From NCBI GenBank assembly GCA_905203555.1, contig CAJKWK010000025.1, positions 1 through 35,192 on the forward strand: DNA of 35,192 bases, read 5' to 3'. Position numbers and translations under genes: made by a program. The notes beneath the pieces were generated by a model. It did no database searches. It saw nothing but the letters and a program-made list of their open reading frames with translations, and was not told the origin of the DNA. This DNA is from an uncultured Lachnospiraceae bacterium (GTDB taxonomy: Bacteria; Bacillota; Clostridia; Lachnospirales; Lachnospiraceae). Positions 7,637 to 15,800 of the stretch are shown piece by piece. Position 1 is the first letter of the stretch, and every line of letters begins with the position of its first letter.

Positions 7637-8134
7637 GTGATATCAGATAAGCGAACAGATTATTTATCATGGGATGAGTATTTTATGGGAGTAGCGATGC
7701 TTTCCGGAATGCGTTCAAAAGATCCGGGAACACAGGTAGGATGCTGCATTGTGAGTCAGGATAATAAGATTTTATCGATGGGATATAATGGGTTCCCGAT
7801 TGGATGTTCTGATGATGATTTTCCATGGACGAGAGATGGAGAAGATCCGTTGGAGACAAAATATGTGTATTCGACCCACAGTGAGCTGAATGCGATTTTG
7901 AATTACAATGGTCCGGGGCAGGCTCTGGTCGGAGCACGGATGTATGTCACATTGTTTCCATGCAATGAATGTGCGAAGGCGATCATTCAGTGTGGAATAC
8001 GTGAACTGATCTATGATTGTGATAAGTATGCAGATACGCCGAGTGTGATTGCATCAAAAAGGATGCTGGATGCTGCGGGGGTTAAGTATCAAAAGTATGA
8101 GCGTACAGGAAGAAAGATTGAGATTGGGTTATAA
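7637..8134 (+). CDS. dCMP deaminase family protein (ComEB-like)
   Basis: Deoxycytidylate deaminases turn dCMP into dUMP, feeding thymidylate synthesis. The 165-residue protein has the zinc and catalytic signature: His81-Ser-Glu83 (THSELNAI) and Cys109-x-x-Cys112 (PCNEC). The start MISDKRTDYLSWDEYF is typical. GTG 7637 is chosen because GAGGAAGG lies at about 7622-7630. It follows the Sua5 fusion by 45 bp without a terminator, so the two are probably co-transcribed. An insertion between the HxE and the first strands (SDDDFPWTRDGEDPL) is common in this subgroup. Confidence 0.9.
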   Translation: MISDKRTDYLSWDEYFMGVAMLSGMRSKDPGTQVGCCIVSQDNKILSMGYNGFPIGCSDDDFPWTRDGEDPLETKYVYSTHSELNAILNYNGPGQALVGARMYVTLFPCNECAKAIIQCGIRELIYDCDKYADTPSVIASKRMLDAAGVKYQKYERTGRKIEIGL

Positions 8135-8148
8135 GCTGAATGGACAGG

Positions 8149-8179
8149 CGGCAGAGGGTTCTCTGCCGTTTTTTCTTTT
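8149..8179 (+). terminator. Terminator after dCMP deaminase
   Basis: A perfect 8-bp stem CGGCAGAG / CTCTGCCG with a GGTT loop is followed by a long T-rich tract. Confidence 0.92.
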
Positions 8180-8255
8180 TGTGTTTGCTGAAAAAAGAAT
8201 ATGCAGGTCTGAATACACATATAAATAGAGAGACAGAGACGTAAGGATGATGTGT

Positions 8256-8465
8256 ATGAAAGAGCGAGTGTTTGTAATGGTGACGAATTTTATTTTGCGG
8301 GCGGTTTTGGGGATGGGGTTGATTTTTTTTATCAATCATTATGTACTTCCGGATGAAAATTCCCTGGCTGTGGGTATGAATCTACTGTCTTTTTTGACAT
8401 CGGGAACCCTTGGTATTCCTGGGGTTTGTCTTCTGTATGGGATTTTATTTTACAGAACTTTGTGA
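8256..8465 (+). CDS. bofA: BofA-family pro-sigma-K processing regulator
   Basis: BofA is a small membrane protein that holds the SpoIVFB protease inactive in the forespore outer membrane in Bacillus. The 69-residue protein matches the family (PF07441): two hydrophobic helices (about 5-23 and 37-66) with NFILRAVLGMGLIFFIN and, near the end, TLGIPGVCLLYGILF. ATG 8256 is preferred because AAGG lies nine bases upstream; the ATG at 8247 is too close to it. A weak hairpin (8459-8477) overlaps the stop codon. SpoIVFB and SpoIVFA are not seen in the window. In Clostridia the role may differ from Bacillus. Confidence 0.85.
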   Translation: MKERVFVMVTNFILRAVLGMGLIFFINHYVLPDENSLAVGMNLLSFLTSGTLGIPGVCLLYGILFYRTL

Positions 8466-8501
8466 GGTTTTCACAAAAATCTGCATTTTAAAAATTGGGT
8501 C

Positions 8502-8530
8502 TGGACATTTTATGAAAGCGTGTTTATAAT
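8502..8530 (+). promoter_or_regulatory. Promoter of the Tad pilus operon
   Basis: TGGACA (8502-8507) and TATAAT (8525-8530) are separated by exactly 17 bp. The leader to the first gene would be about 150 nt and contains a hairpin (GCTCTC/GGGAGC near 8561-8578) and three tandem 14-mers. Confidence 0.8.
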
Positions 8531-8587
8531 ACAATTCACACAGCAACGAGTTGTGTATCTGCTCTCATTTCTGGGAGCGAGTATCTT

Positions 8588-8629
8588 AGATCGGACGTTC
8601 TAGATTCGGTCTTCAAGATTTTGGTCAAG
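8588..8629 (+). repeat. Three tandem degenerate 14-bp repeats in the pilus-operon leader
   Basis: Contiguous units begin at 8588, 8602 and 8616: AGATCGGACGTTCT, AGATTCGGTCTTCA and AGATTTTGGTCAAG. They lie in the untranslated leader upstream of the TadZ-like gene. Confidence 0.6.
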
Positions 8630-8688
8630 CTGTAGGATCACAGCAATTATTTTCAGGAAAAGTTATAAAAGAGAATAGGAGGGATAGG

Positions 8689-9675
8689 TTGTATGGAGAA
8701 AATTTCGTAATCTGCGACCGGGAACGACAGTATGCTGGCAATTTGCTGCAAGTGCTGAGTGAGACTCATCAGGCGGGAATCCAATGGTATCTGTTTTATA
8801 CGTTAGAAGAATTGCAGAAGTTTGCAGAGCAGCAGAGGATTCATACGCTTTTAATTGATGGCGATTATTCAAAAAAACAAAGAGATCAGATTCCGGCAGA
8901 TGAAAGGTTTGTATTGCTTAAAGAAAAGCGCCAGCTTTCCGATGGGGAAATCGGAGTGTTTCGTTACCAAAGTGCGGAGGCAATCTGGAATCAGATGGAG
9001 GAGAGGAAAGGTGAACGGCAGAGCACAGCGGCTAGTATTCCGATGAGGGTAAGCGGACAGTTGGTTGGGATTTATTCGCCGGTACATAGGATTGGGAAGA
9101 CGCGGTTTGCGTTGGAATTGGGAAAGAGACTTGCGGAGAAGGAACACGTACTTTATCTCAATTTGGAAGAATATGCCGGAGGAGACGTTTATTTTTCGGA
9201 GGATCAGGAACAGAGTCTTGCGGATTTGCTTTATTATTGCCGACAGGAAAAGGGCAATCTCGGAATCCGGATCAGTACGATGGTGGGACAACTCGGTCGG
9301 CTGGATTATATTGCACCTATGCCGTATGTTCAGGATTTGAAAGCTGTTCGAAAGGAAGAGTGGCTGGAATTGCTGGATCAGATTGCAGAAGAGTGTATTT
9401 ACAGTAAGATTCTTCTGGATTTTGGGGACAGTGTGGATGGATTGTTTGACTTGTTAGACAGATGTGATGTGATTTACACGCCGTACATTGAGGAGCGGAT
9501 CGCAATGGCAAAGCTGGCACAGTATACGGAAACATTGAGAAGGAGCGGATGGGAATCGATTCTGGAAAAAACAGTTCAGAAAAAGATTACTATGCGAAAG
9601 GGAAATCGAAAGGAACTTCAGACGGGAAAGGAGCGGGAGGACAGCGAAGAAGGTAAAAGAAGAACAATTATATGA
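8689..9675 (+). CDS. TadZ/CpaE-like ATPase of the Tad pilus
   Basis: First gene of the pilus operon. TadZ/CpaE proteins are MinD/ParA-related ATPases that place the Tad machinery at the membrane. The 328-residue protein has a receiver-like N-terminal half (about 1-110, with TLLIDGDYS) and an ATPase half (about 118-300). The P-loop is divergent: SPVHRIGKT, with Gly136-Lys137-Thr138 kept but the glycines and the ParA signature lysine lost; TadZ proteins are known to vary here. A later strand reads SKILLDFGDS. The start is TTG 8689 behind AGGAGG (8678-8683). The final 30 residues are highly charged and probably disordered. Assignment rests on fold-level motifs and position directly before the TadA ATPase. 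Confidence 0.78.
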   Translation: MYGENFVICDRERQYAGNLLQVLSETHQAGIQWYLFYTLEELQKFAEQQRIHTLLIDGDYSKKQRDQIPADERFVLLKEKRQLSDGEIGVFRYQSAEAIWNQMEERKGERQSTAASIPMRVSGQLVGIYSPVHRIGKTRFALELGKRLAEKEHVLYLNLEEYAGGDVYFSEDQEQSLADLLYYCRQEKGNLGIRISTMVGQLGRLDYIAPMPYVQDLKAVRKEEWLELLDQIAEECIYSKILLDFGDSVDGLFDLLDRCDVIYTPYIEERIAMAKLAQYTETLRRSGWESILEKTVQKKITMRKGNRKELQTGKEREDSEEGKRRTII

Positions 9676-9679
9676 GCGC

Positions 9680-10861
9680 GTGTTGGCCCGGTTGGATTTG
9701 AGCAGAGATATTGGGGATGAAGAGCTGACTGAGTTGATCCATGATGTACTGCAGGAGGAAGTTCAAGAGAATTATATCCCGCTGCAGGAGCAGATTGCAT
9801 TGAGCAGACAGTTGTATCATTCGTTTCGAAAACTGGATATTTTACAAGAATTGATTGAAGATGACAGCATTACGGAGATTATGATCAATGGAACAGAGGA
9901 TATTTTTCTGGAGAGAAACGGGAGCGTTTTTAAATCGGAGAAACGATTTTTGTCACAGAGCAAATTGGAGGATGTCATTCAACAGATTGTGGCGGGTACT
10001 AATCGTTATGTCAATGAGCTTTCTCCGATTGTGGATGCCAGATTAGAAGATGGTTCCCGAGTAAATGTTGTGTTAAAACCGGTAGCGCTGAATGGGCCGA
10101 TTATGACTATCCGAAAGTTTCCAAAAGAAAAAGTGACGATTGAGCAGTTGATAGAGTGGAAGAGTATCAGTGCAGAGGCTGCTGCGTTTTTAGAAATGCT
10201 TGTGCGAGCAAAGTATAACATTTTTGTCAGTGGAGGAACAGGAGCAGGTAAAACAACATTTTTGAATGCGCTTTCTGATTTTGTGCCGAAAGAGGAGCGG
10301 ATTATCACGATCGAAGATAACGCTGAACTTCAAATAAAGGGGGTTGAGAATCTGGTAAGACTGGAGGCCAGGAATGCGAACCTAGAAGGGGAAGGAGCTG
10401 TTACGATTCGTGATCTGATCAAATCTGCGCTGCGGATGCGGCCGGATCGGATCATTGTAGGTGAAGTACGTGGGGAAGAGACAGTGGATATGATTTCTTC
10501 TGCAATGCTAAATGGGCATAGCGGGAGTATGTCTACCGGACATGCGAATAATCCCGCGGATATGCTGCATCGTTTGGAGACAATGATGATGATGGGCATT
10601 GCTCTGCCACTGACAGCGATCCAGAGACAGATCGCATCTGCACTGGACATTATTATCCACCTCGGAAGACTGCGGGATAAGAGCAGGAGAGTGATGGAAA
10701 TTGCGGAAGTTGCAGGATGTGAAAATGGAAGGATCCAATTGCGGACATTGTATGAATTTTGCGAGGAGGGAATGGAAGATGGAAAAATCAAAGGGACACT
10801 TATGAAGGTGGAAGAACTGGAGTATAAAGACAAGCTGTTGGCGGCAGGATATCAGCCGTAA
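9680..10861 (+). CDS. tadA: TadA/CpaF secretion ATPase
   Basis: This is the hexameric ATPase that powers assembly of the Tad pilus at the inner face of the membrane. Walker A is SGGTGAGKTT (about 184-193) and the Walker B region is DRIIVGEVRGEE (about 256-267), with the family's STGHANNPADMLHRLE segment after it. Length (393) fits. GTG 9680 is the first possible start in frame, but no ribosome site precedes it, and the frame reads family-like residues upstream (EEQLYER), overlapping the end of the TadZ gene; a non-standard start or coupled translation is possible. Four bases separate it from the upstream stop. The identification is secure; the exact start is not. Confidence 0.93.
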   Translation: MLARLDLSRDIGDEELTELIHDVLQEEVQENYIPLQEQIALSRQLYHSFRKLDILQELIEDDSITEIMINGTEDIFLERNGSVFKSEKRFLSQSKLEDVIQQIVAGTNRYVNELSPIVDARLEDGSRVNVVLKPVALNGPIMTIRKFPKEKVTIEQLIEWKSISAEAAAFLEMLVRAKYNIFVSGGTGAGKTTFLNALSDFVPKEERIITIEDNAELQIKGVENLVRLEARNANLEGEGAVTIRDLIKSALRMRPDRIIVGEVRGEETVDMISSAMLNGHSGSMSTGHANNPADMLHRLETMMMMGIALPLTAIQRQIASALDIIIHLGRLRDKSRRVMEIAEVAGCENGRIQLRTLYEFCEEGMEDGKIKGTLMKVEELEYKDKLLAAGYQP

Positions 10862-10877
10862 AGAGAAGTGGACTGCG

Positions 10878-11567
10878 GTGCTGGCTGCGGGATTGTTAAA
10901 TATGGTACTGACCTATTTATTTTATGATTCCATGTTATTTGCGGGAGTATGTTTACCGGTATCCTTGATGTATTTGTACGAATGGCAAAGAGAATGTATC
11001 CGTAAGAAAGAAATGCAATTCCGAGCGCAGTTTCAAAATAGTATTCAAATGATGTCATCTCTTTTAAGAACCGGATATTCAGTGGAAAATGCAATTCGTG
11101 AAACCGAAAAAGAACTGCGGCCTTTGTATGCAAAAGGGAGTCGGATTCGCAGGGAGTATGAACAAATGGGGAGAGAATTGGAGATGAATCTTCCGACTGA
11201 AAAAGTTCTGGGAGCTTTTGCCGGAAGGGTGCAGCAGGAAGATGTGGATCAGTTTGTGACAGTATTTGCATCGGCAAAACGGCTGGGTGGCGATAGTATT
11301 TCAATCATGCGTGAAACTATTCGGATGATTAGCGGAAAGACGGAAACGGAGCGTGAGATCGAGACTATTATTGCAGCCAAAAAACTGGAATTTCGTTTGA
11401 TGTGTATTATACCGCTGGGCATGGTGTTTTATATGCGGCTTGCATTTCCGGAGTTTTTATCTGTACTGTATGGAAATCCGGCAGGAGTTCTTCTGATGAG
11501 TATATGTCTTGGGATGTATATCTTTGCATATTGGCTGGGAAATAAAATCATACGAATAGAGGTGTAG
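10878..11567 (+). CDS. TadB-like pilus inner-membrane protein
   Basis: A type II secretion F-domain protein forming part of the membrane platform that the TadA ATPase acts on. The 229 residues have two short hydrophobic segments at the N-terminus (about 1-34), a cytoplasmic helical F domain (about 45-160, FQNSIQMMSSLLRTGYSVENAI and RLGGDSISIMRETIRMI) and two C-terminal membrane helices (about 173-222). It is shorter than TadB proteins of Proteobacteria, as is usual in Clostridia. GTG 10878 is the first start codon; the frame is open further upstream (RKEKWTAV) overlapping the end of tadA but without a start. Pairs with the TadC-like protein that follows. Confidence 0.85.
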   Translation: MLAAGLLNMVLTYLFYDSMLFAGVCLPVSLMYLYEWQRECIRKKEMQFRAQFQNSIQMMSSLLRTGYSVENAIRETEKELRPLYAKGSRIRREYEQMGRELEMNLPTEKVLGAFAGRVQQEDVDQFVTVFASAKRLGGDSISIMRETIRMISGKTETEREIETIIAAKKLEFRLMCIIPLGMVFYMRLAFPEFLSVLYGNPAGVLLMSICLGMYIFAYWLGNKIIRIEV

Positions 11568-11575
11568 AAGTTAGT

Positions 11576-12823
11576 TTGAAAAAGGAAGTAAGACACTGGG
11601 CAAAAACTGTGTATGGAAAAATGGCAGGTATCTTTGCGGGAGTGAGTATATTGGCACTTCTTGTATTTGCAGTAGACAATAAAGCCCTTTTATTTGATGG
11701 AGAACATGGAATACAGGAAATTAGCAGAAATAAACCGGGAGCAGGAGAAAAGCAGGAGGAATTGGCAGTAACGAACGGAGAGCAGAAAGATTCGATAGTA
11801 ATTTCAATTCCGGAGCGGCAATATTCGGAAACAGAATTAGAAACGGAATTTCAGGAAGCAAAAGCGATATTGGAGAAAGATGCGCTGGGAGAGAATGCAT
11901 CTTGGAGTGAAGTGAGAAAAGATCTGAATCTGCTCTCTTCCATTCCTGAAAAAGGAATCCGGGTGGACTGGCAATTGGATAATTATGAGGTGATGAATCT
12001 GCAGGGGCAGCTTAAGCCGGATGCATTGACAGAGAATGGAACATTACTTCGGTTGGATGCCTTTTTGAATTATGGAGAAAAAAAGGTTCAATATACCTTT
12101 TATGCACATCTTTACCCACCGAAACTGACAGCCGAGGAAAAATGGAAAGAGAGACTGCAGGAAGAAATCCAAAAAATAAATGCAGAGGCACAGGAAGCGG
12201 AAAGCATGTCTTTACCTAAAGAACTGGATGGAAAGCCGGTAAAATGGGAACCTATGACAAACTATCGGGCAGGAGCATTGCCGGTACTTGGGCTGGCTTT
12301 GGCAATGCTGGTCTATGTATCGGAAGGACAAAAAAAGAAGGAAGCGGAGAAAAGAAGAAAACAGCAGCTGCGATCAGATTATGCAAACATTATCAGCAGT
12401 TTTACACTTTATCTGGGGGCTGGAATGACGGCAAGATCCGCCTGGATTAAGATGGCAAGAGACTATGAAGAATGTGAAAAACAAAAAGAGAAAAGACCTG
12501 CTTATGAGGAGATGGTATATACCATGCATGAACTTCAGAGCGGAGCCTCAGAAAGTGAATGCTATGAACATTTCGGAGAGCGGTGTGGTCTGGCGGTATA
12601 CCGGAAGTTTGGCGTACTCCTTTCGCAGAATTTGAAAAGAGGAACTCGTGGGCTTGCGGAATTGTTGAAACAGGAGTCGGTGAACGCATTTGAGGAACGA
12701 AAATCCGTTGCAAAAATGCGGGGAGAAGAGGCAGGAACCAAAATGCTGCTTCCTATGTTTCTGATGTTGGGAGTCGTATTGATTATGATTGTATTTCCCG
12801 CCTTTTTTACAATGCAGGTTTAA
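11576..12823 (+). CDS. TadC-like membrane protein with a large extracytoplasmic Ig-like insert
   Basis: The C-terminal part (about 265-415) is a type II secretion F domain as in TadC, ending in a hydrophobic helix pair (LLPMFLMLGVVLIMIVFPAFF). Unlike ordinary TadC, the protein starts with a membrane helix (about 17-33) followed by some 190 residues predicted outside the cell, then a second helix (about 232-248). The outside part contains a segment (about 95-185, IRVDWQLDNYEVMNLQGQLKP and onward) resembling atrophied bacterial Ig-like domains. TTG 11576 starts nine bases after the tadB stop, with GAGGTG upstream. The F-domain is a firm call; the Ig-like call is recognition by pattern. Confidence 0.82.
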   Translation: MKKEVRHWAKTVYGKMAGIFAGVSILALLVFAVDNKALLFDGEHGIQEISRNKPGAGEKQEELAVTNGEQKDSIVISIPERQYSETELETEFQEAKAILEKDALGENASWSEVRKDLNLLSSIPEKGIRVDWQLDNYEVMNLQGQLKPDALTENGTLLRLDAFLNYGEKKVQYTFYAHLYPPKLTAEEKWKERLQEEIQKINAEAQEAESMSLPKELDGKPVKWEPMTNYRAGALPVLGLALAMLVYVSEGQKKKEAEKRRKQQLRSDYANIISSFTLYLGAGMTARSAWIKMARDYEECEKQKEKRPAYEEMVYTMHELQSGASESECYEHFGERCGLAVYRKFGVLLSQNLKRGTRGLAELLKQESVNAFEERKSVAKMRGEEAGTKMLLPMFLMLGVVLIMIVFPAFFTMQV

Positions 12824-12851
12824 GAAAAAATGAAGGCAAGGAGGAATTTCA

Positions 12852-13061
12852 ATGGAGAAATTACAGAGGGCAAGAAATTTTATCAAACGAAAAGTGCAGG
12901 AGGGAGTGCAGATTTTACAAGATGAATCGGGACTTTCGGTGATAGAAATGCTGCTTATTTTAGTGGTGATCATTGCTTTGGTTTTGATTTTTAAGAATCA
13001 GTTGATTAATTTGGTGAACGTGATTTTTGAAAAAATCACCAGTGAGAGTGCTGGAATATAG
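12852..13061 (+). CDS. Flp1-type pilin (type IVb major pilin candidate)
   Basis: This 69-residue protein has the pilin arrangement: a basic leader, then Gly27-Leu28 followed by Glu32 at position +5 (SGLSVIEM), then a 20-residue hydrophobic helix. The prepilin peptidase encoded at 15347 would cleave after Gly27, leaving a mature pilin of about 42 residues. The family is Flp1-like (PF16982). It is the only pilus gene with a near-perfect ribosome site (AAGGAGG at 12838-12844, spacing 7) and an ATG start, consistent with high production. It sits between the platform proteins and the DUF5702 protein. Confidence 0.88.
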   Translation: MEKLQRARNFIKRKVQEGVQILQDESGLSVIEMLLILVVIIALVLIFKNQLINLVNVIFEKITSESAGI

Positions 13062-13069
13062 GAGAAAAA

Positions 13070-14434
13070 GTGGAAGAAAAGATGGGGAGACAGAGCAAAA
13101 AGAAAGGTGAGATTACCGCATTTTTAAGTTTGGTTTTTATTCTTTTACTCTCATTTATTCTGGCGATGATGGAAAGCGCACAGATTCAGACAGCGAAGAA
13201 CAGGAAACGCCTGGATGTGGATCGGGCAGTGTATTCACTATTTGGAGAATATCAAAAGGAATTGCTGGAAGAGTATGATGTGTTTGCGATTGAAGGGACT
13301 TATGAAACAGGGTGCTTTGAAGAGCAGCAGCTAGTGGATCGGATGGCGTACTATGGAAGTACAGGGATAGATCAGAACATCAGCGAGATACAGTTATTGA
13401 CAGATCAGGGCGGGCAGGCTTTTCGTGAGCAGGTACTTCAATTTATGGAAACAAAAACAGGAATTGGATTGGTTCAGGATGTTATGGGAAGTGCTGCCGA
13501 CTGGACGGAACAGAAAATCGAAGGGGAGCAGGCAGAGGAACGGCTGGAGCAGATTTATATGCAGGGGAAAGAAGTACTGCCTGATCAGAGTGAAGACCTG
13601 CAAGGACTTGGACAAACCGGGATTCTGGCACTGGTTTTACCGGATGAATTTGTACTTTCGGGGAAGGCAGTGGTGCAGGAACGGCAGGTTTCTTGCAGGG
13701 AAAGACGGACCGGAAGAGGGAGTTTTCCGGCAAGAATTCGGACGGATGGGATCAGGGAAAAATTGTTGTTTCAACGATATGTTATGGGAAAATTGAATTA
13801 TGCAATGAATCTAAAATCAGACTCCCGAAATCTGGAATACGAAGTAGAATATCTGCTCAATGGAAAAGAAAGTGATGAAGCGAATTTAAAAGAAGTTGTA
13901 AAACAGATTCTTCTTGTGAGGTTTGGTTTGAATTATCTTTATCTGCAAGGCGATTCGGAAAAGCAGAGAGAAGCAGATGCACTGGCAGTTACGCTTGTTG
14001 CGCTTGCATTGCACCCGGAGGCAAAAGAACTGGTGAAACAGTTAGTGCTTTTATTGTGGGCGTTTGGTGAGAGTACAGTGGACGTTCGTTCTCTTCTTGC
14101 CGGAAGTAAAGTACCGAAGAATAAGACGAGTTCTAATTGGAAACTGCCGATCGCATCTGTATTTACATTCTGGTTTTTTAAACTGCAATATGAAAACGAA
14201 GAAATAGAAGAGGGACTGGATTATGGACAGTATTTGCAGATTTTATTGTATCTCAAAGATACAGACACAATCACTATGCGAATGTTGGACAGGGTAGAAG
14301 AAAATCTTCGATTTGAAAAAGGTTTGGACTTTTTCTCTGCGGATCAGTGCATTACGAAAATGAAACTACAAAACAGCATAGAACTGTGGAGAGGATATAC
14401 ATATTCGTTTCCGACTTATTTTGGATATCTTTGA
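13070..14434 (+). CDS. DUF5702 protein of the Tad locus
   Basis: A 454-residue protein with a short basic N-terminus, one membrane helix (about 17-35, ITAFLSLVFILLLSFILAMMES) and a long extracytoplasmic part; the pattern is like TadG/TadE-type pseudopilins but much larger. It matches DUF5702, which I know from Clostridia as a neighbour of Tad genes. Function is unknown; a structural or surface-exposed pilus component is inferred. GTG 13070 follows GGAG at 13061-13064. A stretch at about 205-230 is unusually Arg-rich (RQVSCRERRTGRGS) compared with its surroundings; the reading frame is intact through it. It is followed by 101 bp with no gene before the TadE protein. Confidence 0.75.
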   Translation: MEEKMGRQSKKKGEITAFLSLVFILLLSFILAMMESAQIQTAKNRKRLDVDRAVYSLFGEYQKELLEEYDVFAIEGTYETGCFEEQQLVDRMAYYGSTGIDQNISEIQLLTDQGGQAFREQVLQFMETKTGIGLVQDVMGSAADWTEQKIEGEQAEERLEQIYMQGKEVLPDQSEDLQGLGQTGILALVLPDEFVLSGKAVVQERQVSCRERRTGRGSFPARIRTDGIREKLLFQRYVMGKLNYAMNLKSDSRNLEYEVEYLLNGKESDEANLKEVVKQILLVRFGLNYLYLQGDSEKQREADALAVTLVALALHPEAKELVKQLVLLLWAFGESTVDVRSLLAGSKVPKNKTSSNWKLPIASVFTFWFFKLQYENEEIEEGLDYGQYLQILLYLKDTDTITMRMLDRVEENLRFEKGLDFFSADQCITKMKLQNSIELWRGYTYSFPTYFGYL

Positions 14435-14535
14435 GTCCGTTGCAGATGCCCTTTCTCCCTGAAACTGTCTGAAATCCCTACAGGCAGAATATCCACATTA
14501 TATCTGAGCGACAATACGAAGAAAGGAAAACTGCG

Positions 14536-15345
14536 ATGACACAATTTTACAAACACCCATATATCATTCAGGAAAGGGCATCTGCAACGGGCTCAAAAAA
14601 CAGAATACGAGGAAGCATAACGATAGAAGCGGCACTTGCGATTCCAATGTTTTTATTTGCGGTACTTTGTTTGATTTACTTATTGGAGATACAGGCAATC
14701 CAGCTTTCCGTATTTTCTGCGATGCAGGGAGCGGCAAAGATTGCAGCAGAAGATCTGGCGGTTGTGCCGGTATTGAACCCGATCAAGTTAAAAGCAGATC
14801 TAGTCAATCTGATTGGGGCGGGGCGTCTGGAACGAAGTATCGTTGTGGGTGGCAGTTCCGGTATCCGATGCTGGAAATCCCGATATGAAGAGGAGTGCGG
14901 TGAACTCTATGTGGAAATTGAATATCGGCTCCAATTACCGTTTCCGAGATATACGCACGTAGGAGTGCGGCGAAAAGAAGATATGCTTGTAAAAGCATGG
15001 AACGGATATGAAAAAAAGGGAATCGAAAGTGATGATGACCAAATCGTATATGTGACGGAGAATGGGATGGTATATCATACGGATTACCAATGCAGTTATT
15101 TGCAATTGACAGTTCGGTTTGTTCCATATTCCGGGTTGGAACATCTGAGAAATCAAGATGGAGGAAAATATCATGCGTGTGAATCTTGTATATATGGACC
15201 TGTGGTTGGAGGTGTTTATATTACAGATTATGGAGATAAATATCACAGTTCGTTGAATTGCAGTGGATTAAAACGAACAATTTATTCAGTAAAGAAAGGG
15301 GAGTGTACCGGAATGGGCGCATGCAGCCGGTGCGGAGGACGATAG
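14536..15345 (+). CDS. TadE-like pseudopilin with two C-terminal Cys/His repeats
   Basis: The N-terminus has a TadE-type membrane segment preceded by a basic leader (GSITIEAALAIPMFLFAV, about 30-54). TadE proteins are minor pseudopilins of Tad pili. Residues 171-218 and 226-266 are two copies of one unit: YVT/YIT, Gly, Tyr-His, Cys, Leu, then CxxC. In copy 1 the cysteines are 186, 215 and 218; in copy 2 they are 242, 263 and 266. I recall the same Cys/His unit in other secreted Firmicutes proteins; metal or disulfide binding is plausible. The start has AAGAAAGGAAA upstream. The doubled unit on a pilus component is the unusual point. Confidence 0.82.
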   Translation: MTQFYKHPYIIQERASATGSKNRIRGSITIEAALAIPMFLFAVLCLIYLLEIQAIQLSVFSAMQGAAKIAAEDLAVVPVLNPIKLKADLVNLIGAGRLERSIVVGGSSGIRCWKSRYEEECGELYVEIEYRLQLPFPRYTHVGVRRKEDMLVKAWNGYEKKGIESDDDQIVYVTENGMVYHTDYQCSYLQLTVRFVPYSGLEHLRNQDGGKYHACESCIYGPVVGGVYITDYGDKYHSSLNCSGLKRTIYSVKKGECTGMGACSRCGGR

Positions 15346-15346
15346 A

Positions 15347-15799
15347 GTGATGGTGGATACAATGCAGTTATATGAAATCAGTCGATGGGGATGTGTGCTA
15401 TATCTCGGAGTGTTGGCAATTTTGGATTGGAAGACGAAAAAGATACCTCTTGGTTTAGTAGTTATAGGAATGGTTTCTGCCTGTGGATTTCAGCTCATAT
15501 CCAAAGAACTTCCGTTTTTGCTGGCTGCGGCAGGAGGGGCAGTTGGGCTTGTGTTTCTTGCGGTAAGTAAAGTGACAGAAGAGGCATTTGGATACGGTGA
15601 CAGTATGGTAATCGGGGTTCTGGGAATTTATCTGGGATTCTGGAATTTATTAAGCATGCTGGTGCTGACATTTATATTGGCGGCAATGACAGCAATGTTC
15701 GTACTTGTGAAACAGAAGTTTCATAGAAAATCCGTTCTTCCATTTGTTCCTTTTCTGACGTGTAGTTATATCTTGATATTGTTGACCGGAGGATTTTGA
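15347..15799 (+). CDS. Prepilin peptidase TadV/CpaA
   Basis: An A24-family aspartyl membrane protease that removes pilin leader peptides. The two catalytic aspartates are Asp27 (LDWKTKKIP) and Asp85 in the GxGD motif (FGYGDSMVIG). Several hydrophobic helices span the 150 residues; there is no N-methylation domain, as expected for TadV. The start overlaps the upstream unit by spacing only one base; GGAGG at 15334-15338 supports GTG 15347, with ATG 15350 as an alternative. Expected substrates are the Flp1 pilin and the TadE-like proteins in this operon. Confidence 0.9.
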   Translation: MMVDTMQLYEISRWGCVLYLGVLAILDWKTKKIPLGLVVIGMVSACGFQLISKELPFLLAAAGGAVGLVFLAVSKVTEEAFGYGDSMVIGVLGIYLGFWNLLSMLVLTFILAAMTAMFVLVKQKFHRKSVLPFVPFLTCSYILILLTGGF

Positions 15800-15800
15800 A

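Noticed and set aside
8540..8690. A c-di-GMP riboswitch in the pilus operon leader
   Set aside because: Such switches often control pili, but I could not see the conserved core of either class. The leader only shows a short hairpin and 14-mer repeats.
10330..10833. Minus-strand frames inside tadA and tadB
   Set aside because: Composition (Ser/Ile/Leu-rich, no start signals) and the perfect ATPase motifs on the other strand show these are antisense shadows.
13650..13760. A frameshift in the DUF5702 gene
   Set aside because: The region is Arg-rich and looked broken, but the frame stays open and rejoins family-like sequence on both sides, so it was kept as intact.
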